Shown: positions 51,401 through 62,893 of the stretch, piece after piece | How positions within the stretch are numbered: position 1 is the stretch's first letter | Layout of the letters: each line of letters opens with the position of its first letter | NCBI GenBank assembly: GCA_025890175.1 | Contig: JANPYM010000011.1 | Span: 510,821 to 574,820 of the forward strand | DNA from: Ciborinia camelliae | Taxonomy: Eukaryota; Ascomycota; Leotiomycetes; Helotiales; Sclerotiniaceae | Reading direction: 5' to 3' | DNA length: 64,000 nucleotides | Position numbers and translations under genes: made by a program | Notes under the pieces: model-generated | Seen by the model: the letters and a program-made list of their open reading frames with translations, nothing else | Databases searched by the model: none | What the model was told of the DNA's origin: nothing

Positions 51401-51514
51401 TGGAGTTTGAGATCAAGTTGCCACTTTTCATCTCTTTAATTATTGTATTTTACCACAATCACTCATCTCTTCAATTATTGTATTCTGGAACCCAACGCAA
51501 GAATCATCAGCAAG
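48496..51514. other. 3-kb intergenic region without a supported gene
   Basis: Between gamma-glutamyltransferase and the Q/P-rich protein gene. An ACTC tetranucleotide run lies at about 49199-49222, and a tandem duplication at 50391-50622 is listed separately. TTTCCAGCCGTATAATTCA is repeated head-to-tail near 51041-51080. A 73-codon frame at 49430-49651 has ordinary composition but no recognisable motif. The last 250 bp is CT-rich, a likely leader of the next gene. Confidence 0.45.
50391..50622. repeat. tandem duplication of about 115 bp
   Basis: Copy 1 (50391-50502) and copy 2 (50503-50622) both start with ATTT(T)CCAAA and share a 62-bp core from AGAATGCGGGGTTAC to TTTATTCTGTTCACT with a single difference. 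The start ATTTTCCAAA occurs a third time at about 50631. The duplication is recent, and the unit has no coding content. Confidence 0.85.
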
Positions 51515-53931
51515 ATGTCTTCCAACTCCAACGGAGTAGATAATACCTTCTGGTACACGCAGCTATTCGACGCACCCACTGCTAACCCGAATAGCAATGG
51601 CACCACTGGTAAGATTCAAACTCTGATTTATCTCCTTGTCTTGCTTTCTTTAGCTCTAAACTGTAAGATTGCTAACAGTGTTCTATAGAAGGATCACAAG
51701 CCACCACGAGCACCCTTACGACTCCGGTCGAACCCCAAGGAGACTGGCCCATTGCAAATAGCCAGGACGCAGAAGGTACTTTTCAAGACTGGAATCCAAA
51801 CTCCAACCCACCCCCAATTCCACTACCGATGAATTTGTCCTCCAACATCAATCTAGGTATGAACAACTTCGGTATGGAAGAACACAGAAACTTCTCGGAC
51901 GTGACAGGTCTAGGAATCAACTCAGGCCTTGATCAGGATCCTTTTTCCTTCTCCGATAATGCGGTTTGGGAAAATTTGCCAGACAACGTTTCGGGTGGTG
52001 GTAGCCCTTTTGATTTCACCATACCGGGCTTCGACATGTCAACTCCATTGGCACACGCCGCCAATAATCAAAACTTATCTGGGGACAGTGGTGCACCCAC
52101 AGATCCACGAATATCAAATGGCCTCGGCAATTCCTCTTTCAATACTGCCAATAAGTTTGCCAGCGGTGAGCAAAATTCGGATGCTCCACAACAAAACTCA
52201 ACGCAGCAAGGTGAGCAAGACGTTGATGGCGCCAATGAAGAACCAATGGCCAGGCATAGTAGTGCACACAGCACACCCACATCAAGACCTACAGGTAGCC
52301 CGAAATTGACTGAGGGACTCCCCAATCACGCCAGAACTCCTGGCACTGTTGTTGCTAGTACGTTTGCTGGTATGCAGATTAACCATGCCACCACACCTCA
52401 AGTCATACAACAGCAGCAGTTTGGCCATCAGGTTGTCCGGCAAGGAAACCAAGCTCAAGGTGCAAATCAACCCAGTGGTTTCGAACAGCAACAAGGGCAG
52501 TATGGAATTGCTCAGGAATTTCAACCCGGTCCACGTGGTGTCCCACCTTACCCATTAACCGGGCCTAGCTCCCAGTTTTCAAATCAGGGTATGCCACCCA
52601 GCTTTGGTGCCCCTCAACAAACCGGTGCACAAGATATTCCGGAAACTGTCTTTACAAGTGGTAATACCAGACGGTCAAGAGCTGTGAGAAATCCAGGGCA
52701 GTATAGGCTTATTGCACCTGCACCCGCATCTGCACCTGCACCACCCCAGTACTCACAGCAAACTCCACGCGGTTCCAGACCACAGGATCGATCACAGGAT
52801 CGACCACAATTCCATCCCCGAGAACAATCACGGGGACGACCTCGAGGACGACCTCAAGGACGACCACAGAGACGACCACAGCCCACACCACAGAACCAAA
52901 GCCGCGGTTCATCAGGCCAGAGCAGTTCTCCGCAGCCCAGCAGCCCCAGAGACTCTAGTCCTCTATTTCCCAGTAGACTAGCCCCTGACGCCACTGCCAT
53001 GGCCAATGTTGCCCCCGCAACCCAATTCATGGAGTCCCTATCCAGTATGCATCTACTGGATAGAATGGCCTGTATCGACCTCTTGATGCATTCCGAACAC
53101 ATGAAGGACTACATCAAGCCTCACCTCTGGGTCAGGTACGACGAAGGACTTGCGAAGGGCGGAAGACTTGCGGCGAGATCTCGTTTGGGTATGAGCGACA
53201 CGGTTGACGAGGTGGCCCGAAAGCATGATGGCCAAAACATGAAGCGGAGGGTCGATTTCCAGGACAAGAAGATCCAGAATGAGTGTCGCAAGAGGGAACG
53301 TGCGGCTGACATGACGAACAGTGAGAACATATCCGGTGTTTTCGAAACCAATGAACTGGCACCCAGCAGTAGCAAGCGTCCTCGTCAAACACCTGGGTTT
53401 GACTATGGTTTCCAATATGAAGGTGGCGACGACCCATTTATCTCAAATGGCGATTCCGACGATGAATCCGTCGTCCCGCCTTACCACTCACCCAAGAAAC
53501 CTCGCCACACACGATCCACGCCCTCGGATCTCGTCAACAAATTCTGCAGCGCGGTCAACATCGGCGATCGCAATCCCTTCTTCGACGACGCCATTCACAG
53601 CGCGCTGCGCAGACTCAACCTCGTGCGTCTCATCGATCCCGCGCCCGAATACACGGCGCACAATGGCGAGCTCGCGGATACCAACGTGGAGCATTGGCGT
53701 GCGTGTGCGGGTCAGGCGGCGGGTCTGGTCTTGCAGGATCATTCCATGTGCGAGCATTGTGCGGAGCATTTGGGAGATGGCTCGGTTCCTTTTACGACCT
53801 GTGTTGTTATTGCTGATAATACGCCTGCGGGACAAGAGCTGAAGGGTGCGTGCATGAACTGCGTATATCTTGGGAGAGATCAAGAGTGCAGTCTTCGATG
53901 GGGAGAGGGCGAGGAGGCTGGTGCTCAATAG
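51515..53931 (+). CDS. fungal-specific low-complexity protein with C-terminal cysteine module (DUF3716-like)
   Basis: Exons 51515-51608 and 51689-53931 give 778 aa. The first 480 residues are rich in Asn, Gln, Pro, Ser and Gly and probably disordered. An Arg-Pro-Gln repeat stretch (RGRPRGRPQGRPQRRP) lies at about 345-385. A KKRRVDFQ-type basic patch follows, and near 515-580 there are SSSKRPRQTPGF and PKKPRHTRSTPSD, possible nuclear signals. The last 130 residues are ordered, with cysteines in CEHCAEHLG, FTTCVV, ACMNC and QECSL, resembling the small cysteine-rich DUF3716 module common in Sclerotiniaceae (my recollection; not searched). Function unknown; nuclear role is a guess from the basic patches. 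The start ATG follows a CT-rich leader. The region is an isolated gene with no partner. Confidence 0.75.
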
Positions 53932-56092
53932 GTGGATTTGAGGGTTGGGGAGGAACCTGGGAGTTGGGTGCTGGGAGCTAGGAGCTGGGAATAAATTGCT
54001 TGCTTGCGGGGTTGTGTTCTGTTCTGCTGTATTCACTTTCGTGATCGAAATCGATTCGATTAACCTGGCCGGGGGGGATAAATGGTTGCATGTGATCTTT
54101 CGCATCCATCTCGGAATCATCACACCGTCCGATATTTACCAGGTTGCTTTTCTTTCTTTTGGGGGATATGAGGGATTCCTTGGTACTCGGGCTTTTACCT
54201 TGGGTAGTGGATATTTATTTCATTAGACCAGATTAACTTAATTACCTACCGAATCAATGAAGATTCAGATGAATCAATGTGTAAATGTGTAAATGAAAAA
54301 TTTACTTGATGATTGATTACGAGGTGATTATGTGCTTGCTTGCTGGAAGCCGAGAATTGACAGGTGAGTTTCGTAGGGAAGTTGAGGAGATGGTGGAAAA
54401 TTAAGATCAAGATAATGTTATCAAATTATCAAGGTATCAAGTTTCATAGCAAAACAAGCCAGCTTCAAGTCATTGTGACTATCACTATCAAGTGAATCCT
54501 AAAATCCCCCCTCTTCAATCCCAATACGCAGAAGTCTCTGCGCTCGGTGTTCTATGTGAGCGTAATTAGCAAACGTGGTTAAAGGAGAAGAAAAAACGTC
54601 AGTTTTTCTATGGATTAGAAAGATCTTTCTTTGCTTGTGATAGCGTAACATGGTCTATCTGATATATCATTCTTCGACTTTGTCACTTTCCTCCCATCCT
54701 ATGATTCTTCTTTTGCCTCCCCCTCCTCTGGGTATCTGAGTCTCAATGAGATATGATCGGGATATCTCTCCCTGCTCCCCCTTCTACTTGTCGTCTCTGT
54801 ATTCGTTCCTGAGTACCTAGGTATCCATCATAAGTAGAAATCTGTATATGCTCAAATAGGAAGTGAAGTCATCGTGGACTATATTATATACACCATGCTA
54901 TGATTCCTAGGTACTCTTCGTCCGAGTCTTGTCTGGTACAAGATTTGTTCCGAGGAGCGAGAAGTCTGGCTAGCTACACCTGGTTATTTCTTGTATTTAT
55001 TTTGTCTTTTTTTTGAGGCACGAGTCCGCACGAATTCGGCGTATAAATTATGTGATATTTTTCGATGGCTATGAAATCCAAATTCAAACCCAAAACCAAG
55101 CATATTCAACAACCAGCCTAGCCCTTTCCCTATAATCTCCTCATTTTCCACCTCGAAAGAATAATGTTTTTCGAATAGTAGTCTCCGCCTTTCTCCCACC
55201 TCATCGAGCTCATCTCACTCACAAACTCATCATTATCCTCTAGCCCCTTCCCTCTCCTCCTCTATCCTTCCCTCCTCTCCCCTCCCCTATCCTTCCTTCC
55301 CTATCCTCCCCTCCCCTCCTCTCAAGACAAACAAACAAACAAACAAACAAACAAACAAACAACACGACGATGACCCCAAAAAATAAAAATAAAAATATCA
55401 CTAGCAGATACTTGATTTGCTTAACTATACTATACCGTCCTGTCCTTAATATACCAAGTACCTATACCTACCTACCCACCTCCCTATCTATCTTAAGGAT
55501 CCAATGAATCCAATCCAATCCAAGAAAAAGAACAAGAAAAGATCAAGTAGGTACATTAGTATATGTATATTTATATATTTAATCTTTTCCCCTATGTGTA
55601 CATAAGCAATCTAGCAATCTAGCAATCTAGCAATCTAGCAATCTAGCAATCTAGCAATCTAGCAATCTAGCAATCTAGCAATCTAGCAATCTAGATAAAT
55701 ACCTATTAATGATTTGGCTTGGCTAGGTAGATTACCAAGGTTACGCTAGGCTACGCTATTATACACAATGCCGGAGATGTAATTGTATTTTCTATCTGTG
55801 AGACGTGAGACGTGAGACGTGAGAACCAGAGACATTAAAACGATCCGGAACTCCATCCATCTTTCAATCATCCATCATAACGTTCCATTTTCCATCATCA
55901 TCAACCCTCATTTCATCCATCCATCCATCCATGTACCAATCACCAGCAGTGATGTGTGACAAACACCCCGCAAAAAACAACCATGGCGCGAATTCAATCA
56001 AGCGCGAATTGGCCCGCCCAAACGCAAAAAGCAGGACCAAACCAAAAATTTATAAACACAGAGAAGTAGAAAAATTATCTTGAGAAGATAAT
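53932..56092. other. 2.2-kb intergenic region
   Basis: No gene supported. It has GGGAGCTAGGAG near-repeats just after the stop, a C/T-rich stretch at about 55195-55325, an ACAA run (about 55327-55362) and an 8-bp repeat array (separate entry). Confidence 0.5.
55604..55693. repeat. 8-bp tandem repeat AGCAATCT
   Basis: Eleven perfect head-to-tail copies. Perfect identity suggests recent slippage and likely length polymorphism. Confidence 0.95.
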
Positions 56093-57516
56093 TTAATTTT
56101 CTGTGCCCACACCATCTTTACGCTCAGCACCTTTCCTATCTCCAGCATCCTTGTTGTACTTTTTCCATAATGCGGCGATATCCTCTTTGCTATCATTTTT
56201 CTCCGTAATCAAATTCTTCAACCATTTGTTTTCGGTCTCTAATTGATTGATGCGGCTTTCCAAAGCAGCAACTTTATCGCTCATATCTTTCGCAGATCGT
56301 TCAAGAGCTTGTTCGCGTTGCTTCTTCTTGACTCTGAAGCGGGCCGAAGCGGCAGTGTTTCTTCGACGTTTGTCTTCTTCAGCAGCCATACGTGAGGCAT
56401 CTTCAAAGTCAGGAGATCGCCCATCAGATAAAGATTCGGCTTTGCGCTTTTCTCCAGTTTGAGGGGAAATAAAGGCAGATGTTGGAGAGCCGGCTGATGA
56501 AGGAGTTTGATAGATTTGATGGTTGGTTTGAATTGGATGAATTACCGGAGGTAGAGTATCGTGGCTACCGAAATCGGTAGCATGGCTATTGGTAAAGGTA
56601 TTGAAATCCGGGAAATTGAAATCACCTGAATGGAGCATCATAATGTTAGCTTTGACTGCTTTTTTGAAGAAGAGATGCTTGGGTTGGGGATGTAAATAAA
56701 TGTGGAAATGTCATGGATCTGCAGGTTAACTGCAACAACCGCCGGCAAGTGGGTAAGAGATGAGGATTCGATACACACTAATGACTTTTGGGAAGTTCAT
56801 CGATCACCCCAGTCATTGTTGTATGATATCACGTGATATGTCGCAATTGATTTGTAATTGTGCGTGCTTACCAAGCGATACAATGAAAGGGTTGGAAGAA
56901 CGTTGCAGAAAAGTAATGCAAGAGGATAAGAACTACTCTTCCTATGCAGGATGAGTGCACGTGGATATGTGCAGGTAGACGTTTTGGCTGAAATTGACCA
57001 GTAAGACTTCTCAGATAGAGAATTGATCATGAGAAACCATGTAAGAGGGCCCTATGTCGATATTTGATTATGATATACACACTTGTGCTTGAAAATAATA
57101 TGACTACTGGTAGTCTTTGACCACAAGATAGGAAGGAAACATATTGTCCAGAAAATCGTGGGAAGGAAACACGAAGAGATGGTATGATAAAAAGGACAAC
57201 AATTTGACAGCAGGACAGGAAAGAATTGGGGGTAACTCTAACCTGTAATACCAAAATCCATGTCCTTTAAATCCAGATCAACACCATCCGCAGTAGTTTG
57301 TGCTCCAATTCCATCAAAGTTTGGTGCCTGCAAATCCGTATTGGTATTTTGATTTAAATCGAAGTCGAAGAATTGTGCGTTCGTGAACATGGCCAAATCA
57401 TCATCCACATTGAATGGATCTTGATTGGAATTTTGTAAATCTTGTGGTGTTGGAATTGCGTTCAGATTCGCGATGTATTCCGATACATTTGGACCCCGCC
57501 GACCATTGTATGCCAT
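56093..57516 (-). CDS. bZIP transcription factor, CYS3/MetR-type sulfur regulator
   Basis: Exons 57516-57243 and 56625-56093 give 268 aa. The N-terminal part is acidic and Asn/Gln/Asp-rich, suited to activation. The C-terminal part holds the basic region EDKRRRNTAASARFRVKKK and a leucine zipper with VAALESRINQLETENKWLKNLITEK. The RRRNTAASARFRVKKKQREQAL wording matches Neurospora CYS-3 and Aspergillus MetR rather than CPC1/GCN4, whose basic region differs. Such proteins turn on sulfur-acquisition genes when sulfur is limiting. The intron, 617 bp (56626-57242), is about ten times the usual size here; splicing is inferred because it joins TG to DFNFPDF with both frames otherwise ending. An extra exon inside is possible. 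Start: the only ATG opening MAYNGRRGPNVSEYI. No cluster context. Confidence 0.88.
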
Positions 57517-58947
57517 CTTGATGGATATATTCGAAGATTTTGGGTGACTATCGTAGCCTATTCGTTTCTATGTTGTCGATATTGTAGATTGTAGATGGGA
57601 TCTTTTGATGGAAGGTATGGAAGGTTTGGAAGATGGGAGGGAGGTGGGTGGCAGGTGGACAAAAGGTTATTCGAAGTCTTTTCTTTGTTCTCCGAATTGC
57701 GCCCGATCCGAAAAGGCAACTGATTTGAATTGATTGGATTTCGCGACTCGAATTATATGATCGGTCTAGGAATTCCTGTAATCAAATAACAGAAAATATG
57801 ATGATTCCCTTCGATTAGTATGATGCTGGAGAAGAATTGAGTGGTGTGGTTGATGTTGATGAGTGATTTAGTTGAAGTTTAGGTTGAAGGAAAACTAATT
57901 CCGGAGTGGTTGTGGGCTTCAAATTATTAACCTAGGCTTGCCCCACTAGCGATGACAAATTTGATGTGCTAACTAACATAAGGCCAAAGTACGTGCGGAC
58001 TCCGGGAGGACTAGATTGTATGTAGGTACCACCTATCAATGTTTGCTATGGGATTGGGAACAAGGGCATCGGGTGGACGTGGACGTGTTAAAGTTATCTG
58101 CAAGGTGATAAAGCAAAAACGGGTAGAATAACCCGAGGAAAATATGCGTACTATAAGGGAAGCGTGCAGCGTACAGCGTACAGTAGTAGTATGATGGATG
58201 GAAGTTCTTTCAGCCTCCAGGGGAGGGAGATATTTGAGCAATGGGAAATATTTCCAGATTCAGTACAATTGAGGGTCTCGTGAAGTAACTCGTCTTACTG
58301 CGATTACAAAAAGGAAAGGAAAGGAATATTATGATGGGGGGTTTTGGTACAACGTGAGGTGTGATTACTATTCTATTATGATTCACTCCCCGCCTTCTAC
58401 TCAGTCCTCGGATGATTGACAAAGAAGTCTTTGATGTCAAAATCCGCTGATTAGTGATTGGGTCAATTCACCTATTCACCGATTTTCATTTCATTCACAA
58501 TAATAGTAACATCAAAGGTCTCTTTCATACTTTATCCCATTATTGAGCAGCAAGAGTAGACTAGATTTATGATCATGTCCCTTCTGGGATAAACGTTTCT
58601 TTAAAGTTTCAAACCCCTTGAAGTCTCCTGTGACCTGTCTTTCTTTGATCTCTATCTCGGATCGGGTTACGAGTAACGGGTTTGAAGGAAATAATGTACC
58701 TATCTTCCCAAGATATCTCCAACCAATGATACGATGTCCCGCATTCCTATATCGGTGGTCAGGGGTCAAAGAACCCAATCAAATCTCATACGGAGTGTAC
58801 CTACCCTCAAGAGAATAGTGTGTAACAGGTGGATACCGAGATGGATGAAAGATGCCTTGGCTGCTTTGATATACCTATTATACCCGACATTCTTTGACTG
58901 CGCCCAGAGATACCTATCTGTTCTATGGGACTATTAAGCGATGTTGT

Positions 58948-59281
58948 GCCTGAAACGAAGTGCTTGGGGCAGGGGAAAACGGAACTCTCCATTTTACTGC
59001 GATCAGCTCACGTGTTTCTATACAGCACGTGTATGAGAGGACCTGCAAAAAGCGTGAAACCTATATTCAGATATACTACAAATATCAGCATAGGAGCGTG
59101 GGGAAACTCACAGAGCCTGAAACGCATTCTATTCAGATATACTAGTGATTGACTTGGGGAAAGGGGGGGCGGCGCGGGTCGGAGATATGGGTACGGGAAT
59201 CAATCACGTGAGCCGATCGCTGTAAAATGGAGATATCGTGTTTTTTGCTCCTGCCCGAAACCCCTTCACTTCGTTTCAGGC
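58948..59281. repeat. inverted-repeat pair, about 334 bp apart outer ends
   Basis: GCCTGAAACGAAGTG (58948-58962) and CACTTCGTTTCAGGC (59267-59281) are exact reverse complements, and a weaker match (GGGCAGG) follows on the inner sides. TATTCAGATATACTA also occurs twice between them (about 59062 and 59129). It could be a small non-autonomous element or a relic. No target duplication was found. Confidence 0.45.
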
Positions 59282-59888
59282 ATAGCAGGTTAGGGGGAGA
59301 GGAAGGGGAGGGGCGCTTCTAAATAAAATACATTTCCGGCTCTATGGGTCCTCCCACACTTCTCTACATGTTACACCTAGGTACCTATATCTCTGCCATA
59401 GCTACACACGTGACCATGCCCATCCCATCAATAAGCCACCGATCTCTCTCTCTCTCTCAGATCCTTCCCTCATCAGCATACCTATTTCTTTTATCTGATT
59501 GATATCTAATGGATTATGATACTATTCATATACCGATGTGACGCGTGTGATAGGCAAGGGGTTTATGACGGATACGATATGTGCACGGGTGATGGACACA
59601 TGATTTTACGCTTGGAAGGAAGGAAGGAAGGAAGAAAGGAAGAAATTCAAGTTATGTAGTTTTTATTATTATTATTACTATACCATTACCATTATACATA
59701 CATAGGTAATATTTAATCAACATGAAAACATCAATCTAATTCTTTTATCTAATTCTTTTTTAATTTTATTATTATTATTTAATTATTTGAAGGCTGAGGT
59801 TTTGGCTGGCTTTGGCTGGCTTTGGCTTTAAGAGAGGTGAATTTATTATTTTTATCGAAATGTTTTCTTAAATGGTGGATGTATGTAT

Positions 59889-60027
59889 GGTAGGTATATA
59901 TGGTAGGTATATATGGTAGGTATATATGGTAGGTATATATGGTAGGTATATATGGTAGGTATATATGGTAGGTATATATGGTAGGTATATATGGTAGGTA
60001 TATATGGTAGGTATATATGGTAGGTAT
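59889..60027. repeat. 13-bp tandem repeat GGTAGGTATATAT
   Basis: About eleven copies, nearly perfect, ending 88 bp beyond the stop of the transporter gene. It may lie in its 3' untranslated region. Confidence 0.92.
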
Positions 60028-60114
60028 GATAAGGTCTTCAATCTTTACTTCGTGTGCAGAATATTCCTACCTTCCTCCTCTTCATTATCATTATGATTAT
60101 CATGATCATTATCA

Positions 60115-61888
60115 TCAATATACACACTTCCCCCTCTCCCTCTCCCTCCCCCGTCCCCAACCCCACGCACCCCCCTCCCTCAAAAACAGTCGATCAACAG
60201 CCTCCAACTCCAAGCCCCTGGTCTCAGGAAACCCCCAGAAGATGACCGGCACCCAACACGCATTCAGCGTCGCGAAGATGAGATACGTCTTGTATCCGAT
60301 GTTGTCGAGCGCGATCGGCGTGATCTGCACGATCATGTAGTTGAAGATCCAGTTGCAGGCCGTGGAGATGGAGGAGCCGCGTTGGCGGAGGCGCAGCGGC
60401 AGGATTTCGCTTGGGTACACCCAGACCTGGGGGGGGAGTTAGAGGAGATGGGAGATGAATGATGGGAGATGGTTGGGGATGATTAGGGATGGGGGGTGAT
60501 GGTATGAGGGGGAAAATTAGAATTGGTGAAGGAAGAAAAGAAATCTCGAATCGAATGATTTTGCATCGGAATAAGGAAAAAATTTATAGCGAGTAGGGAA
60601 CTTACAGTAGCTTGAAACCCGACCGTAAAAGCGCCTTCGAAAAGAAAAAGCATGACCGCCGCTCCAATCGCACAAGAAGTTTCAATCTCGGTATGATTTT
60701 GAACATTATAGATGAGACCGGTTTGGACGACCATGACGGCCGACATAAGGGAAATCATGGATAAAAGAAGCGGACGACGACCGACACGATCGATGAGGAA
60801 CCAAGGGATAAAACTCGCGAGGAAGAACCACGTTTGAAGGAATCCCGACATGAGCGCACTGAGCTTATCGGAGAATCCCAGAGAGGTGGAGAAGAGCGTG
60901 GGCGAGTAGTAGATCAATGCATTGATGCCACCCAATTGTTGGAAAGATTGGATGGCGCAAGCGATGAGGAAACGACGTTGAGAATGGATGGCATCGTTTT
61001 TTAAGAGATCGCTCCAGGACCCTGCTCCGAGTGATGCTTCATATTCGCACGTGTGGATTATGTTGGCGTGCAGGGAAATTATATCCGCTTCAGACATATG
61101 GTGCGAATGTAGTCGGCTGAGAATAATCAAGGATTCATCGGGTTTTCCATGCGCAGCCAGCCATCGAGGAGATTCCGGGACGATGGCGAGAAGACCAAGC
61201 ATTGGTAGTAAGAAGATACATTGGAGGATGGTTGGGATTCTCCAGGAAAATGAGGCGCTGAAGGATTGGGTAAAGCCATAGTCGATCCAATATGCGAGAA
61301 AGATTCCAAAATTCAATGTCGAAAGTTGCATACAGACATCTGTCAAATTGTCAGTGTCGTACATATATGTATATAACTTTTCCCGAATTCCATCGTCTTA
61401 CATAGTCCTCTTGTAGCTTTGGGGCTGAATTCTGCTTGGAAAACCGGAACCGTGCTATTAATAAACCCCATTCCCACTCCGGACACCACTCGCGCCACGA
61501 TCATATGAGCTCTGGAGTACGCCGCCGCTTGAAGAGTAGCTCCAAGGATCATGATGACGACACCAATGGCGATGGAATTTTTCCTTCCGAGATTCTCGCC
61601 AAAGATGGATGTGGCCACACTTCCCAGAAAACATCCCACTTCATATATCGCGACGATCAAGCCGGTGATGGTAGGAGTGGGATTGTCGAAAGTATCTTTG
61701 AATCCCGTCGAATTCACGAGTCTGTGGTTGTGACGATTAGTGACGGGATAATGAATTGGATGGGAGGGTGGGTATTGGAATTGAATTTACCCTCCCATCA
61801 ATCCATTATCATATCCGATAAGTAAAAATCCAAGACATGTTAAGGATGTCACGGCAGTGAAGAGTGCTCGGCCTTGAAGGACAGTCAT
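60115..61888 (-). CDS. MFS sugar transporter (SP family)
   Basis: Exons 61888-61791, 61721-61402, 61339-60606 and 60426-60115 give 487 aa with about 12 membrane segments. Signatures in order are GYDNGLMGGLV, EVGCFLGS, GENLGRKNSI (the GRR/K loop), RVVSGVGMGFINSTVPVFQAE, PESPRWLAAHGK, QQLGGINALIYYSP, DRVGRRPLLL and PETRGLELE. The order and positions are those of fungal hexose/pentose or quinate-type sugar:H+ symporters of the plasma membrane. The N-terminus is short: the chosen Met (MTVLQGRALF) precedes the first helix by only about ten residues, and no further in-frame ATG lies upstream. The C-terminus after DRLFLREG is a Gly/Arg-rich tail (GWGRGRERERG) that is unusual and encoded by a GC-skewed stretch. 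Substrate is not predictable. It faces the repeat-filled spacer and has no partner gene. Confidence 0.93.
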
Positions 61889-62376
61889 AATGCCAAAGAA
61901 GGAGAATGCAGTGGAATAGAATTGAGCAATGGAGAAGTTAATCTCCTGGGAAAGATCTCCAAAATCGTTTGTGTATATAGGTATATATATATATATATAT
62001 ATATCTTACATCAGATAACAAGGTGTTCTATGTCAAGTGATGACAATAGTTCAATCAATGGCTCAAGGCTAGATATTTCTCCCGTAACCTGCTATCGTAT
62101 ATAAATATAAAAACCGTCTAGATTTAGTCAACAGAAAAGAGAAATCTAGCGGGAGACTCCCGATCTGGGGAAATAATGATACAATAAGAAATTGGGAGGT
62201 GGGGGAAAAACATTTATTTTAAGTTTGACGCCTTTAAATTTTGAATTTTAAAGTTTTTAATACGTAACTATGAGTATTTTTTTTAAATTTTATACTTTTT
62301 CAAAAAAAGAATTGGGTAATCTTAATTTTTTCATCATTTTAAGCCTTTAAAGGTGTGATCTTAATGTTCTTCAAAG
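61889..62376. other. upstream region of the sugar transporter
   Basis: 488 bp, AT-rich, with a TA dinucleotide run near 61979-62003. No gene seen. Confidence 0.45.
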
Positions 62377-62893
62377 TACCTTAGTGGAGGTCTATGAAAC
62401 CACTACATGACCCTTACAGGATGTAAAAGGCTTACATGATATTTACATGATTTAAGCGATTTACATACTGTATACATAGTATAATTTCTTATATAATGTA
62501 AATTCTTACACAATATTTACATAATGTATAAATTTTTTTAATATTATAATTTTAATTAAACATCGCGCGTACAACAAAACTTGAAAATCATATTCCCTGT
62601 AGTACAGTAGTAGTACGTATGATTTCAATTATTAAAAAAAAAACAACTTTCCAAGTGGATATAATTGAAGTGGCTGAAAATATTAGATATCTAAATAGGT
62701 ATAAATTAAAATGAATCTGGTTTTCAGAATTTTTTTGATTTTTTAGTATATTTTTGAGCAATCGGTTATAGAATGTATACAGGCTGTATATATAATATAA
62801 CTCGCTACACTCCAATAACATAAAGAAAAGCGTTACATATCGTATACAGCCTGTATACACAATTTACCGGTTTCGCATAACTCCACTAAGGTA
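62377..62893. mobile_element. TA-flanked MITE-like element (Tc1/mariner-type ends)
   Basis: TA, then CCTTAGTGGAGGTCTATGAA (62379-62398), is matched at the other end by the reverse complement of TTTCGCATAACTCCACTAAGG (62871-62891), again followed by TA. The outer 11 bp are identical and the next dozen (TCTATG-AAACC against TTATGCGAAACC) match with small gaps. The 513-bp body is AT-rich without a transposase frame, so it is non-autonomous. A TA target duplication is the mark of Tc1/mariner-class insertions (established knowledge). Inside are smaller palindromes such as GTATACAGGCTGTATA and GTATACAGCCTGTATAC. Confidence 0.65.

Larger units (their letters stand above)
57517..60114. other. 2.6-kb intergenic region, upstream of the bZIP gene
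   Basis: Long upstream space with no supported gene. Frames at 58618-59152 are short and without motifs. It contains the inverted-repeat pair and the 13-bp array listed separately, plus a GGAA run near 59614-59642. Confidence 0.5.

Noticed and set aside
55604..55693. CRISPR-like array
   Set aside because: It is a perfect 8-bp tandem repeat with no spacers, in a eukaryotic genome.
56093..57516. GCN4/CPC1 assignment of the bZIP
   Set aside because: The RRRNTAASARFR basic region and following zipper fit CYS3/MetR better.
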